From CAZISM01 sp964541895 (lineage in GTDB: Bacteria > Zhuqueibacterota > Zhuqueibacteria > Residuimicrobiales > Residuimicrobiaceae): a stretch of DNA of 64,000 nt. Both the position numbers and the translations under genes were made by a program. This document shows, one piece after another, positions 9,507 to 18,300 of the stretch (within the stretch, counting starts at the first letter, position 1; every line of letters starts with the position of its first letter). The notes under the pieces are model-generated. The model was not told the DNA's origin. It saw only the letters and a list, made by a program, of their open reading frames with translations, and made no database searches. The DNA lies in the NCBI GenBank assembly GCA_964541895.1, contig CAZISM010000006.1, positions 26,956-90,955 of the forward strand. Reading direction: 5' to 3'.

Positions 9507-10499
9507 ATGTTTCGTTTTGCCGATCCCGAGTTTCTGCTGTTGCTGCTGATCATTCCGGCTCTGACCTACTGGTACGTACAGCGGCACCGCCGCTCGCAGG
9601 CCAGCTTAAAGTATTCCAATCTCGACCTGGTCAAAAAAGCGCCCTCTTCGCCGGTCAAACGCTACCGGCACGTGCTCTTTGTGCTGCGCATGCTGGCGCT
9701 GGCCCTGTTTGTGGTGGCGTTCGCCCGGCCCCAGTCCGGCAGCAAGTCCCAGGAAGTGCTGACCGAAGGCATCGATATCATGCTCTGCATGGATGTGTCG
9801 ACCAGTATGCTGGCAGAGGATTTTCAGCCCAACAACCGCCTGGAAGCGGCCAAGATCGTGGCTGAGGATTTCATCAAAGGCCGCGCCAACGACCGCATCG
9901 GCCTGGTTATTTTTGCCGGCCAGAGCTTTACCCAGTGCCCGCTCACCCTGGACTATGGCATTCTGCTGAAATTCATGGAGCAGATCGAATGCGGCATGGT
10001 TGAGGACGGCACCGCCATCGGCAATGCCCTGGCGAACTGCGTGAATCGCCTGCGCGACAGCAAGGCCAAGAGCAAAGTGGTGATCCTGCTTACCGACGGT
10101 CAGAACAACCGCGGCGAGATCGATCCCATCACCGCGGCGCGCGTGGCCAAGGCCTACAAGCTGCGCGTCTATACCATCGGCGCCGGCACGCGCGGCGAAG
10201 CGCTCTATCCGGTCAACGATCCGATCTGGGGCAAACGCTATGTGCGACAGCCGGTGGACATCGACGAAGGCCTGTTGCGGCAGGTGGCGCAGATCACCGG
10301 CGGCCGATATTTTCGTGCCACCGACAAATCCAGTCTGGAAAAAATCTATAAGGAAATCGGCGAGCTGGAAAAGACCAAAATCCAGGTCAAAGAATTCACC
10401 CGCTACGAGGAGCAGTTCGTCCGCTATGCGCTGGCCGGCCTGCTGCTGCTGCTGGCGGAACTGGTGCTGGCGCATACGCGCTTCCGCAAAATTCCGTAA
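9507..10499 (+). CDS. batA: BatA, VWA-domain membrane protein
   Basis: Inner-membrane protein of 330 residues with the BatA layout: an N-terminal membrane helix (about 8-24), a second (about 55-74), a von Willebrand factor A domain starting at GIDIMLCMDVSTSM with the MIDAS motif DVSTS at 96-100, and a C-terminal helix (about 303-322). Conserved landmarks include RIGLVIFAGQSFTQCPLT and ILLTDGQNN. The start at 9507 is chosen because AGGAGG (9495-9500) precedes it and it gives the family N terminus FADPEFLLLLL. Bat proteins were linked to oxygen tolerance in Bacteroides. It is tightly coupled to the upstream BatD-like gene and followed by batB. Confidence 0.93.
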   Translation: MFRFADPEFLLLLLIIPALTYWYVQRHRRSQASLKYSNLDLVKKAPSSPVKRYRHVLFVLRMLALALFVVAFARPQSGSKSQEVLTEGIDIMLCMDVSTSMLAEDFQPNNRLEAAKIVAEDFIKGRANDRIGLVIFAGQSFTQCPLTLDYGILLKFMEQIECGMVEDGTAIGNALANCVNRLRDSKAKSKVVILLTDGQNNRGEIDPITAARVAKAYKLRVYTIGAGTRGEALYPVNDPIWGKRYVRQPVDIDEGLLRQVAQITGGRYFRATDKSSLEKIYKEIGELEKTKIQVKEFTRYEEQFVRYALAGLLLLLAELVLAHTRFRKIP

Positions 10500-10562
10500 T
10501 CCGGTCAGAGTGCCTGTCGCACCGGCCGGCGTCGTTTCGTTAAATTTTGAGTGACGTGACCT

Positions 10563-11594
10563 ATGCTGCGTTTTGCTGAAACCTATTATTTTCACCTCCT
10601 CTGGCTGGTGCCGGCCCTGATCCTCTTTTTTATATACGCCTTTCGCGCCCGTCGACAGGCGATGCAGCAGTTCGGCAATCTGCTGCTGCTGCAAAAGCTG
10701 GCCGCCGGCGTCAGCCGCAAACGGCAGATCGGCAAACTCGTCCTGCTGGTGCTGGCAGTGGCTCTGCTGGCGCTGGTGCTGGCCCGGCCCCAGATCGGCA
10801 CCAAACTGGAAGAGGCCAAGCGGGAGGGCGTGGACGTCCTCATCGCGGTGGACGTCTCCGTATCCATGCTCGCCCAGGACATTCCGCCCAGCCGGCTGGA
10901 AAAAGCCAAGCACGAAGTGGATAACCTGATCAACCGGCTGCAGGGCGATCGCGTCGGCGTGATCGCCTTCGCCGGCACAGCGTTCGTCCAGTGCCCGCTG
11001 ACCCTCGATTACGGCGCCGCCAAAATGTTCCTTGATATCCTGGAACCAGGCCTCATTCCCACACCGGGCACCAACATTGAGCAAGCCATCGCTCTGGCTC
11101 TGAATGCCTTTGAAGGCAAGGAGCGCAAATTCAAGGTGCTCATTCTCATCACCGATGGCGAGAACCATGAAGGCGATGCGATGAAGCTGGCGGAAGAGGC
11201 GGAGCGGCAGGGCGTGATCATCCATTGCGTAGGCATCGGATCGCCGGAAGGGGTACCGATTCCGCAGAACGCCGACCAGCTCGGCAGCAGCGGCTTTAAA
11301 AAGGACCGGCAGGGCCAGGTGGTGATGAGCAAACTGGATGAAGTAACGCTGGAAAAAATCGCGCTGCAGACCAACGGCAAATACTATCGTGCCTCCAGCG
11401 GTGAGAGCGAACTGGAAAAAATTTACGACGAGATCGCCAAGATGGACAAAAAAGAGCTGGGCTCGCTGCAATATACCCAGTTCGAGGATCGCTTTCAGTA
11501 TGTGCTGATTTTCGTCATCCTGCTGTTGATCGTTGAAGTGTTGATTCCCGAACGTCGTCAGGTGGCGCGGGAATGGCGTGGTCGATTCAATTAA
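10563..11594 (+). CDS. batB: BatB, VWA-domain membrane protein
   Basis: Paralogue of BatA, 343 residues, with the same order: N-terminal membrane helices (about 10-27 and 58-75), a VWA domain with MIDAS motif DVSVS at 97-101, RVGVIAFAGTAFVQCPLTLDYG, ILITDGENHEGD, and a C-terminal membrane helix (about 318-336). BatA and BatB are thought to form a metal-dependent protein-interaction pair in the periplasm-facing complex served by MoxR. The gene follows batA after 63 bp and precedes batC by 12 bp. High confidence. Confidence 0.93.
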   Translation: MLRFAETYYFHLLWLVPALILFFIYAFRARRQAMQQFGNLLLLQKLAAGVSRKRQIGKLVLLVLAVALLALVLARPQIGTKLEEAKREGVDVLIAVDVSVSMLAQDIPPSRLEKAKHEVDNLINRLQGDRVGVIAFAGTAFVQCPLTLDYGAAKMFLDILEPGLIPTPGTNIEQAIALALNAFEGKERKFKVLILITDGENHEGDAMKLAEEAERQGVIIHCVGIGSPEGVPIPQNADQLGSSGFKKDRQGQVVMSKLDEVTLEKIALQTNGKYYRASSGESELEKIYDEIAKMDKKELGSLQYTQFEDRFQYVLIFVILLLIVEVLIPERRQVAREWRGRFN

Positions 11595-11606
11595 TCCGGT
11601 AAGACA

Positions 11607-12392
11607 ATGAAACCTATCTCCATCATCATCGGGGCGATCGCTCTAGCCGCTGCCGCGGCTGCGGCGCAGAGCGCACGCGGCACCATCGTGCAGGGCAACC
11701 GACTCTATGACGAACAAAAATACGATGAGGCGTTGACCAAATATCGGGACGCTGAGACACAGGCGCCGGAATCCCCGGTCATAAAGTTCAATATCAGTGC
11801 GGCAGAGTACAAGAAGAAAAATTATGAAGAGGCTCTGAAACAGAATCAGGCTGCGCTGAATCAGGAAGAAACTCTGGATCAGGCCAAGGCCTATTATAAC
11901 ATGGGCAACACGCTCTTTCGCATGAACAAATGGCCGGAGAGCATCCTGGCGTACAAACGCTCGCTGGAGCTGAATCCAAACGACGAGGATGCCAAGTATA
12001 ACCTGGAATATGTGCGCAAGATGATGAAGGACCAGGCCTCGCAGCAGAATCAGAACCAGCAGAACCAGCAGCAAAATCAGCAGCAGCAGCAACAACAACA
12101 GCAGCAGAATCAGCAGCAGCAGAATCAGCAGCAGCAGGATCAGCAGCAGCAGGATCAGCAGCAGCAGGATCAGAAACAGGAGAACAAGGATCAGCAGAAC
12201 GAGCAGGATCAGCAGGAACAGGAACAGGAACAGCAGCAGCAGGAGGCGCAGCAGCAACCTGCCTCTCAGGACGATATGTCCAAGGAGGATGCCGCCCGCA
12301 TCCTGGAAGCCATGAAGGAAAATCCGCAGAATTTATCCGACAGCCGAAAAATGAAAATGAGCGGGAACCGGCGCGTGCTCAAGGACTGGTAA
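11607..12392 (+). CDS. batC: BatC, TPR protein with long polyglutamine-rich linker
   Basis: Secreted or membrane-tethered TPR protein of 261 residues. After a signal peptide (1-20, ending AAAQS) come TPR units (about 25-135, including AKAYYNMGNTLFRMNKWPES and SILAYKRSLELNPND), then an extreme Gln-rich tract (about 144-225) made of QQQ, QQN and QQD units, and a short conserved tail near the C terminus (DAARILEAMKENPQNLSDSR) typical of BatC. The encoding DNA is a degenerate CAG/CAA repeat (about 12040-12250), probably prone to length variation. The minus strand of this tract is a long Leu-rich open frame, which is an artefact. TPR-mediated binding to BatB/BatD is the accepted idea for the family. 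Confidence 0.9.
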   Translation: MKPISIIIGAIALAAAAAAAQSARGTIVQGNRLYDEQKYDEALTKYRDAETQAPESPVIKFNISAAEYKKKNYEEALKQNQAALNQEETLDQAKAYYNMGNTLFRMNKWPESILAYKRSLELNPNDEDAKYNLEYVRKMMKDQASQQNQNQQNQQQNQQQQQQQQQQNQQQQNQQQQDQQQQDQQQQDQKQENKDQQNEQDQQEQEQEQQQQEAQQQPASQDDMSKEDAARILEAMKENPQNLSDSRKMKMSGNRRVLKDW

Positions 12393-12452
12393 CCTTGTGT
12401 CGCTGCCGCTGAACCCGTGTGCTGGCATACCGATTCATTCAACGATCATTCT

Positions 12453-14288
12453 ATGAAAAAAATCATTTTAGCAACGCTCCTGTTGGTTCTGAGCACCGGC
12501 TCCGGGCTGTTGGCCGAGTCGCTGACGGTCCGTGCTTCAGTGGACCGGACCAATCTGGCCGTGAACGAGCAGCTCGTGCTCACCATCGAACTGCAGGGCG
12601 AGGGCGCCAACTCTGGTCTCCAGCCGGCTTTGCCGGATGTGAGCGAGTTTCTCAATTTTCTCGGCAGCGGCGGCACCTCGCAGAGCATCCAGATCATCAA
12701 CGGACGCATGTCGGTGCAGCGCTCGCTGACCAACTACTATCAGGCCATCAAGGAAGGCACCTTCACCATACCGCCGATTACGGTGTCTTATAACGGACGC
12801 AACTATGAGTCCCAGCCCATCACAGTGACCGTCAGCAAGGGCGCCGCTGCGCCGGCTGCCGGATCCGCAGCGCCGACGCCGCCGGCCGGGCAGCCCCAGC
12901 GTGTCGGCGAAGGTGACGAACAGCTGTTCATCCGGGCCATCATCAACAAACGTCAGGTCTATGTCAACGAACCGGTGATTGTGATCTATCGCATCTACAC
13001 CCTGGTTCAGGTGGCTGGCATGGGACAGCCCAAGATCGCACCGTCGCCGGGATTCTGGGTCGAGGATTTCGATATCGGTCAAACCCTGCAGCAGCGCGAA
13101 GAGATCTATAACGGCCGCAAATATGTGGTTGCTGACATAAAAAAGGCGGCCTATTTTCCCACTTCGCCGGGCCGGAAAACCATTCAGAGCATGGTGATCC
13201 CCTTTGATGTACGCACCGCTTCCCGGCGCCGCTCCAACGATATATTCGACAGCTTTTTTGACGATCCCTTTTTCAGCCGTGTAGTGCGCAAAGAGGTGGC
13301 AACCCGTCCGGTGGACATCGATGTGCTGGCCCTGCCGGACGAGGGTAAGCCGGCGGATTTCAACGGACTGGTCGGCCAGTTCAAGCTGGATGCCGAGATC
13401 GATAAGCAGGCGGCCAAGACCAACGAGGCGATCACGCTCAAGGTGCGTTTCAGCGGCACCGGCAACGTGCGCACCATGCCCAAGCCGAACCTGGCGATCC
13501 CCAACGACTTTGAACGCTATGAACCCAAGGTGACGGAAAACATTGTCCGCCAGGGGGATGCCATCAGCGGCAGCAAGACCTATGAGTATGTGCTCATCCC
13601 GCGCTTCCCCGGGCAACAGCGCATCCCGCCGTTATCGCTTTCTTTTTTCGATCCGCAGTCCAGGAAATACCGCACGGCGAGTTCGCCGGAGTTCAGCCTC
13701 TCCATCCAAAAGGGTGAAGGGACCTTTTCCGCTGCGCCCTCGGGATTGAATAAAGAGGAGGTCCGCCTCATCGGCCAGGACGTCCGCTTTATCAAAACCG
13801 CCATGCCGGTGTTTCGTCGCAGCGGCCATGCCTTTCACAGCAGTTCCACCTTTCTGCTGCTGGCGCTGGTGCCCTTGCTGGCCCTGGCGGCGGCGTATGG
13901 CTACAAACGGCATTTGCAGAAATTGAGCGGCGATGTGGCCTATGCGCGCAGTCGCAGCGCCAACCGCATGGCGATGAAGAAGCTGGCCAAAGCCGGCAAG
14001 GTGCTGGCAGAGTCGACGCAAAAGGAATTTTATGCCGAAACGTCGCGCGCGCTGATCGGTTTTGCCGCGGATCGTCTGAATCTGCCGGAAGCCGGCATCA
14101 TCACCACGGAACTGGAAAAACGGCTGCAGGAACGCCACGTCGACTCCGGCCTGATCAACGCCTATCTGCAACTGCTGCAGGTATGCGATTTTCAGCGCTT
14201 TGCAGCCGCTACGGTCAAAAAGGAAGAGATGGAGCGGTTCTTTATGCAGGCCAAAGAGGCCATCATCAAACTGGAAAAAGCGTTTTAG
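12453..14288 (+). CDS. batD: BatD, full-length oxygen-tolerance protein
   Basis: Large Bat protein of 611 residues. A signal peptide (about 1-21) is followed by extracytoplasmic beta domains beginning SLTVRASVDRTNLAVNEQLV, an internal FFDDPFFSR segment near 265-275 that is characteristic of BatD, a second Ig-like domain (about 300-440), a transmembrane helix (about 464-485), and a cytoplasmic helical tail (about 505-608) with the FYAETSRALIGFAADRLNLP motif. The start at 12453 is used because it gives the signal peptide; the frame is open further upstream. The C-terminal domain is shared with the two short paralogues in this operon. It ends 2 bp before batE. Confidence 0.93.
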   Translation: MKKIILATLLLVLSTGSGLLAESLTVRASVDRTNLAVNEQLVLTIELQGEGANSGLQPALPDVSEFLNFLGSGGTSQSIQIINGRMSVQRSLTNYYQAIKEGTFTIPPITVSYNGRNYESQPITVTVSKGAAAPAAGSAAPTPPAGQPQRVGEGDEQLFIRAIINKRQVYVNEPVIVIYRIYTLVQVAGMGQPKIAPSPGFWVEDFDIGQTLQQREEIYNGRKYVVADIKKAAYFPTSPGRKTIQSMVIPFDVRTASRRRSNDIFDSFFDDPFFSRVVRKEVATRPVDIDVLALPDEGKPADFNGLVGQFKLDAEIDKQAAKTNEAITLKVRFSGTGNVRTMPKPNLAIPNDFERYEPKVTENIVRQGDAISGSKTYEYVLIPRFPGQQRIPPLSLSFFDPQSRKYRTASSPEFSLSIQKGEGTFSAAPSGLNKEEVRLIGQDVRFIKTAMPVFRRSGHAFHSSSTFLLLALVPLLALAAAYGYKRHLQKLSGDVAYARSRSANRMAMKKLAKAGKVLAESTQKEFYAETSRALIGFAADRLNLPEAGIITTELEKRLQERHVDSGLINAYLQLLQVCDFQRFAAATVKKEEMERFFMQAKEAIIKLEKAF

Positions 14289-14290
14289 CC

Positions 14291-15034
14291 ATGAAGCGAA
14301 TCCTATTGTCCGTCCTGCTTGCCGGCGCCCTGTTGGCACAACCGCGTGCCGAGTATGAAAAGGGCAACGCCGCCTATCAGAAACAAGATTACAGCCAGGC
14401 GATCGCGTCCTATGAAGCCGCTCTGCACAGCGGCTATGAGGCGTTTGAACTCTATTACAATCTCGGCAACGCCTGCTATAAAATGAACCTGATCGGCAAG
14501 AGCCTGCTCTACTATGAAAAGGCGAAAAAACTGAATCCCTCTGATCCGGATCTGCTGTTCAATCTGGAGCTGGCGCAGCTGCGGGCGGTGGACAAGGTGA
14601 TCACGCCGCCGGAATTTTTCTGGAACAGGATGTGGCACGCCGTCAAATCGCTGGCCAGCCTGGATCAACTGGCGGTGTACACGCTGATCTTTTTGTTTCT
14701 CGCCGTGCTGCTCAGCATCGGCAAAATGTTTCTTGAAAAAGAACCCTGGCGCTCCTTTGTCGGCTATGCCTGGATGCCGGTGTTGATCCTGTTTGTGCTT
14801 ATCGGCGCTTTTTTCCTCTGGCGCGCCAATCAGGCCGGGCATGAACGCGAAGGCATCATTATGGTGGAAAAGGTGAGTGCGTTCAGTTCGCCCAGCAGCA
14901 GCGGTACCGAGGTATTTGCGCTGCACGAAGGCAGCAAGGTGCGCATCCAGGATCGCAGCAGCGGGTTTATCCGCATCGTCCTGCCGGACGGCAAGGTCGG
15001 GTGGGTGGCGGTGAATTCGTTGGCGGAAATTTAA
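14291..15034 (+). CDS. batE: BatE, TPR and SH3b membrane protein
   Basis: Final gene of the Bat operon, 247 residues. Order: signal sequence (1-17), two to three TPR units (about 18-90, EYEKGNAAYQKQDYSQAIAS and LYYNLGNACYKM), two transmembrane helices (about 126-144 and 158-178), and a bacterial SH3 domain (about 190-245, HEGSKVRIQDRSSGFIRIVL and GWVAVNSL). This is the usual BatE composition. It starts 2 bp after batD, clearly cotranscribed, and no strong terminator follows; the next gene is convergent. Confidence 0.92.
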   Translation: MKRILLSVLLAGALLAQPRAEYEKGNAAYQKQDYSQAIASYEAALHSGYEAFELYYNLGNACYKMNLIGKSLLYYEKAKKLNPSDPDLLFNLELAQLRAVDKVITPPEFFWNRMWHAVKSLASLDQLAVYTLIFLFLAVLLSIGKMFLEKEPWRSFVGYAWMPVLILFVLIGAFFLWRANQAGHEREGIIMVEKVSAFSSPSSSGTEVFALHEGSKVRIQDRSSGFIRIVLPDGKVGWVAVNSLAEI

Positions 15035-15349
15035 CCCCCCACTCCATATAGGGGGTGAGAATTTAGGTGGAAGCGGCCGCTGTTCGATCCGATTGCGCGG
15101 GTACAATTATCGGCAACCGGGCGGGTATTTGGGCGCTCTGCGCTTGCAAGATCGAAGAGTTCCTTTTGCTGTCATTCGTAACCAACACATTCAGCTAAAT
15201 CATATCACCTGATTGGTTCAAACCTGCCGGCACGCCATCCCTGAACATTTTCCAGAAATGCATTGGCCCATTTTTTCATCCTGCCGAACCATGGGCAGGG
15301 CATTTGATAGTATGCCGATTTTCTGATTCCCTCAAGCCATGCTTCGTCC
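15035..15349. other. 315-bp convergent intergenic region, no gene seen
   Basis: Between batE and the convergent S51 peptidase gene. It holds two short inverted repeats: a C/G hairpin at 15034-15056 (ACCCCC with GGGGGT) just after the batE stop, and CCTGCC/GGCAGG at 15280-15299. Neither is followed by a clear T run on the strand where it would be needed, so neither is a convincing intrinsic terminator, although either could stall or protect a transcript. No open frame with a plausible start was found. Confidence 0.5.
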
Positions 15350-17359
15350 TTACTTGATTAATGAAAAAGAACCGGTAAATCGTTGCCGGGTATCCCCGAT
15401 GAGAATGAAATAACGGCCGCTGGCCAGGTGTAATCCTCGCAAATCGAAATACCACGGTGATCCAGCGTACATGGCCGACCATTCCGCTACCTGCCGTCCT
15501 ACGCTATCAAAAATCCTTATCTCTTTTTCGCCTGCCGGCATGGCAGACTCCAGCCAGAGCACTTGTTTAGCCGGATTAGGATGCGCCCGTATCTGCCAGG
15601 CTCCGGGAATGGCCATAGCGGTCTTTGGGATTACTGTGGCGATGTCTATCTGGCGAGACATCATGTCAAATGACAGTCGTTCGTCATTGGCCAGACAATG
15701 CAATCGGGCGTTAGCACATGCAGCCGTCTGTCGAGGTTTCGGGCTGCCCATGTAGCGAAATCGTGACGTATCGGAGTATGTGATATGTGCTCCGTCCAGT
15801 ATCAGTATGCCCGTACGAGCATGATTTTTTATCCGATGGGACTGCAAATACCAATCGGCGTCAGAATCCGTCAACACAGCCAGGCGATTCGGACTGGCCA
15901 CAAAGTTCCAGAAAAATCCTCCCAGCCGGTTTTCAAGATAATCATCCTCCTTAAACGCCTCGGACACCACGCAAGCGCCGTTAAGCAGATTGAGACCCAT
16001 TCCGGAACGCAACTGACCATCCTGTAACGCGTAGGTTGTGGATTCCGTATTCACCATCAACCGCTCACTCCAAGCCAGCGCCATGCTCCCCTGCAGAAGG
16101 ATCCTCGCCTGCTTTTGTGCACATTTTTCCGCCAGGGCCTCGCCCACCTGGCTGTGAGGCTGAAATTGCTGCAGCGTTTCGTCAGTGTTCAGTCCGGCCA
16201 CGATGATATGGTCCGAATCCCGTATCTGTGTTGCCAGTCCCTGATCGTCGGCGTCGATGCGTGCAGGATCCATGGTGATGGTCACGACCTGGGTGCATCC
16301 GAGTTCGGTATGCAATATCGGAGCCGTGCTGTTGGCGGATTTTTGAATGACCAGAATCTTGGCTCCGTCCGCTTCCTGGGCCAACCAGCGCATGGCAGCC
16401 GTGGCCTGGACAGGTGCGTTCGTACCATCTATCCGTATGACGGCCCGAGCCGAGTCGGAAGCCACGTGCACAGGGTGGCTCAAACTAGCGCTGGCCGGGA
16501 TGCCGGTTACTGTTCTGCTGTAGAGATGGTAGCGAAATCCGGCGGTCAGGCTGTGCAGAGTCCAGTCGGTAAAACTTAGGGGCTTTCCAGGCGCACAGGT
16601 TACCTGACTGGCAGGTGTACGGTGCACGATAAAAGCGGCTCCCGCACCGGACACCGTCGCTTCTCCGTCTGGTGCGACGCAGAGGGCGGTGTGCTCATCC
16701 ATTCCGATGCCGATGATATCTGTTGAATGGGTCGTATTCCAGTTAGCGATGAAGGCCAGCAGCCGGCCCAAGCGGCCTCGACGGGTAAAATGGCTATCCA
16801 GCAAAACCTGTGGTAAAAAAGGCAGAAAATCCTCTGCCAGGGTGATGTCCGCATGGTGGGGATTTTGCAGCGCCTGTGCCGAAACAGCGGAATTCCGTTG
16901 CGCAATATAGTCGACGCCGCCCAGTACCGCTAATCCTGCACTGGTACCGCCGATGACGCCACCGCTTTGGTAGGTTTCGCGGATGGCCTGCTCGGTCAGG
17001 GTATTGCGCCAGAGTTGATAATACCTGTATTGATCGCCACCGCGCAGGAAAATGTGTCGTGCTTTTTTAATGGTACGGTAGACCGCCGAGTCATTGGCCA
17101 TGGTTCTTGACGGAACCACCAGACTGGCTGCAGAGCCGGCGCCAAAGGACAAAAAATATTTTTCCAGCCAGGTCGATCCTTCACTGTAATGCAGGATCAG
17201 CGTCGGACCTTTGCCCGATTTTTCCACCATCCATCGGTACGATTCATCGGACCACGAGCCATAATTTTCCGAGCCCCCGCCGACGGCACAGAGATATCCC
17301 TGCGCCTGCAGCGGCAGCCCGGCAGCAGCAAACATCAATACGAGGTATTTTACTTTCAT
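15350..17359 (-). CDS. Secreted cyanophycinase-like S51 peptidase with Por-type sorting tail
   Basis: Predicted secreted 669-residue serine peptidase of family S51. The signal peptide (about 1-20, ending LQAQ) is followed by a dipeptidase-E/cyanophycinase domain: AVGGGSENYG near 25, FLRGGDQYRYYQ near 104, the nucleophile motif GGTSAG with Ser140, and LLDSHFTRRGRLGRLL (about 186-201), which supplies the conserved His/Arg region. Residues about 250-570 form a second, unrecognised region. The last ~80 residues (HPNPAKQVLWLES, EIRIFDSVGRQVAEW, ASGRYFILI) match a type IX secretion C-terminal sorting domain. Cyanophycinases cleave the beta-Asp-Arg dipeptide polymer; whether this one does is unknown. 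Convergent with batE. Confidence 0.82.
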   Translation of the reverse strand: MKVKYLVLMFAAAGLPLQAQGYLCAVGGGSENYGSWSDESYRWMVEKSGKGPTLILHYSEGSTWLEKYFLSFGAGSAASLVVPSRTMANDSAVYRTIKKARHIFLRGGDQYRYYQLWRNTLTEQAIRETYQSGGVIGGTSAGLAVLGGVDYIAQRNSAVSAQALQNPHHADITLAEDFLPFLPQVLLDSHFTRRGRLGRLLAFIANWNTTHSTDIIGIGMDEHTALCVAPDGEATVSGAGAAFIVHRTPASQVTCAPGKPLSFTDWTLHSLTAGFRYHLYSRTVTGIPASASLSHPVHVASDSARAVIRIDGTNAPVQATAAMRWLAQEADGAKILVIQKSANSTAPILHTELGCTQVVTITMDPARIDADDQGLATQIRDSDHIIVAGLNTDETLQQFQPHSQVGEALAEKCAQKQARILLQGSMALAWSERLMVNTESTTYALQDGQLRSGMGLNLLNGACVVSEAFKEDDYLENRLGGFFWNFVASPNRLAVLTDSDADWYLQSHRIKNHARTGILILDGAHITYSDTSRFRYMGSPKPRQTAACANARLHCLANDERLSFDMMSRQIDIATVIPKTAMAIPGAWQIRAHPNPAKQVLWLESAMPAGEKEIRIFDSVGRQVAEWSAMYAGSPWYFDLRGLHLASGRYFILIGDTRQRFTGSFSLIK

Positions 17360-17449
17360 GATTCACCCATCTTGTGAGAGGTGGCGAGATGTCGTCGGAT
17401 CCAAAGTGTGCTATGATAGCAGAGGCTATGCAAGGCCTTATCAGGCTGA

Positions 17450-18109
17450 TCACCTCGGCCAGACCTTTTGTGCCATGCTTCGCCCCCACGGAGTGTAAAA
17501 CAATTCCGGAATGGGCGAGGTGACGGTCCATTGCCCGTTCCAGGGAAACACCATGCGGTGACAATGCAGCATCAGGCGGGGATAGTTGCTCTGTAAATTT
17601 TTATCGCCATAGCGCACATCGCCGATGATGGGATGACCGATGCTGTAGAGATGGACACGGATCTGATGCCTGCGGCCGGTGTGGGGCTGTACCTCCAGCA
17701 GCGAGACGTCATGTCGCTGTTCGATGGTTTTGTAACGGGTCAGGGAAGGTTTGCCGCGGCGATCGTCTACGGCCATGCGGCCAGAGCCGCATTCACGGAT
17801 CGGTCGTTCGATGATGCCGGAGGAAGGCTGTGGGTGGCCGTGCACGAGGGCGATGTAGGTTTTCTGCACCAGACGGCCGGCGAAGAGATCGTTGAGTCGA
17901 CGATGGGCATCGGCGGTACGGGCATAGAGAATAGCGCCGCTGACCTCCTTGTCCAGCCGGTGCACCACGTAGAGCTTTTGGCCGAACTGTTCGCACAGCT
18001 GGTGCAGCAGATTTGGGATACCCAGGTTTCTTTCCGCGATCGCAGCCACCCCGATCGGTTTGTCCACGCAGATGAGCTCTGCATCCTCGTACAAAATCTT
18101 CGCTGCCAC
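17450..18109 (-). CDS. RluA-family RNA pseudouridine synthase
   Basis: Converts specific uridines of rRNA or tRNA to pseudouridine in the cytoplasm. At 219 residues it is a short, single-domain RluA type without an S4 RNA-binding domain. The catalytic motif HRLDKEVSG has Asp53 as the catalytic residue; other landmarks are YEDAELICVDKPIG at the N terminus, the YIALVHGHP motif near 105, and HTGRRHQIRVHL near 161-172. It is the last gene of a seven-gene minus-strand operon, 7 bp after the zinc-ribbon gene. Target site cannot be decided from sequence (RluA, RluC, TruC-like). Confidence 0.92.
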   Translation of the reverse strand: MAAKILYEDAELICVDKPIGVAAIAERNLGIPNLLHQLCEQFGQKLYVVHRLDKEVSGAILYARTADAHRRLNDLFAGRLVQKTYIALVHGHPQPSSGIIERPIRECGSGRMAVDDRRGKPSLTRYKTIEQRHDVSLLEVQPHTGRRHQIRVHLYSIGHPIIGDVRYGDKNLQSNYPRLMLHCHRMVFPWNGQWTVTSPIPELFYTPWGRSMAQKVWPR

Positions 18110-18116
18110 CAGATCC

Positions 18117-18296
18117 TCACGAACCTGTTTTGGCCGGTGGCACGCTCTTGCGGCATGCCGGACAGGGCACGGCCACTGTGACCTGGCCGACCTCGACTTT
18201 GAATTTTTTCCCGCAATGGGGACAGACTCTCATCAGCAGATGATGCCTGGTATGATGAATGACCCAGTTCCAAATGGGATTCATAAACGGCCTCAT
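18117..18296 (-). CDS. Small zinc-ribbon protein (59 residues)
   Basis: Short protein with two Cys pairs, VCPHCGKKF and VPCPACRKS, spaced about 18 residues apart as in a zinc ribbon, preceded by a hydrophobic/His-rich N terminus (MRPFMNPIWN, then HHTRHHLL). The ATG at 18296 lies 4 bp after the URO-D stop (18301-18303), and the TGA at 18117-18119 lies 7 bp before the RluA start, so it fits exactly between two operon genes and is very likely real. An internal Met at residue 22 gives a minimal version that is only the zinc ribbon. Function unknown; such ribbons often bind nucleic acid or redox partners. Confidence 0.72.
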   Translation of the reverse strand: MRPFMNPIWNWVIHHTRHHLLMRVCPHCGKKFKVEVGQVTVAVPCPACRKSVPPAKTGS

Positions 18297-18300
18297 AGAC

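Noticed and set aside
11643..12257. Long Leu-rich open frame on the minus strand opposite batC
   Set aside because: It is the complement of the CAG/CAA tract; composition is absurd and there is no ribosome-binding site.
15034..15056. Intrinsic terminator after batE
   Set aside because: The ACCCCC/GGGGGT stem is not followed by a T run.
15205..15235. Possible tRNA T-arm (GGTTCAAACC)
   Set aside because: No matching acceptor, anticodon or 5-bp T-stem around it.
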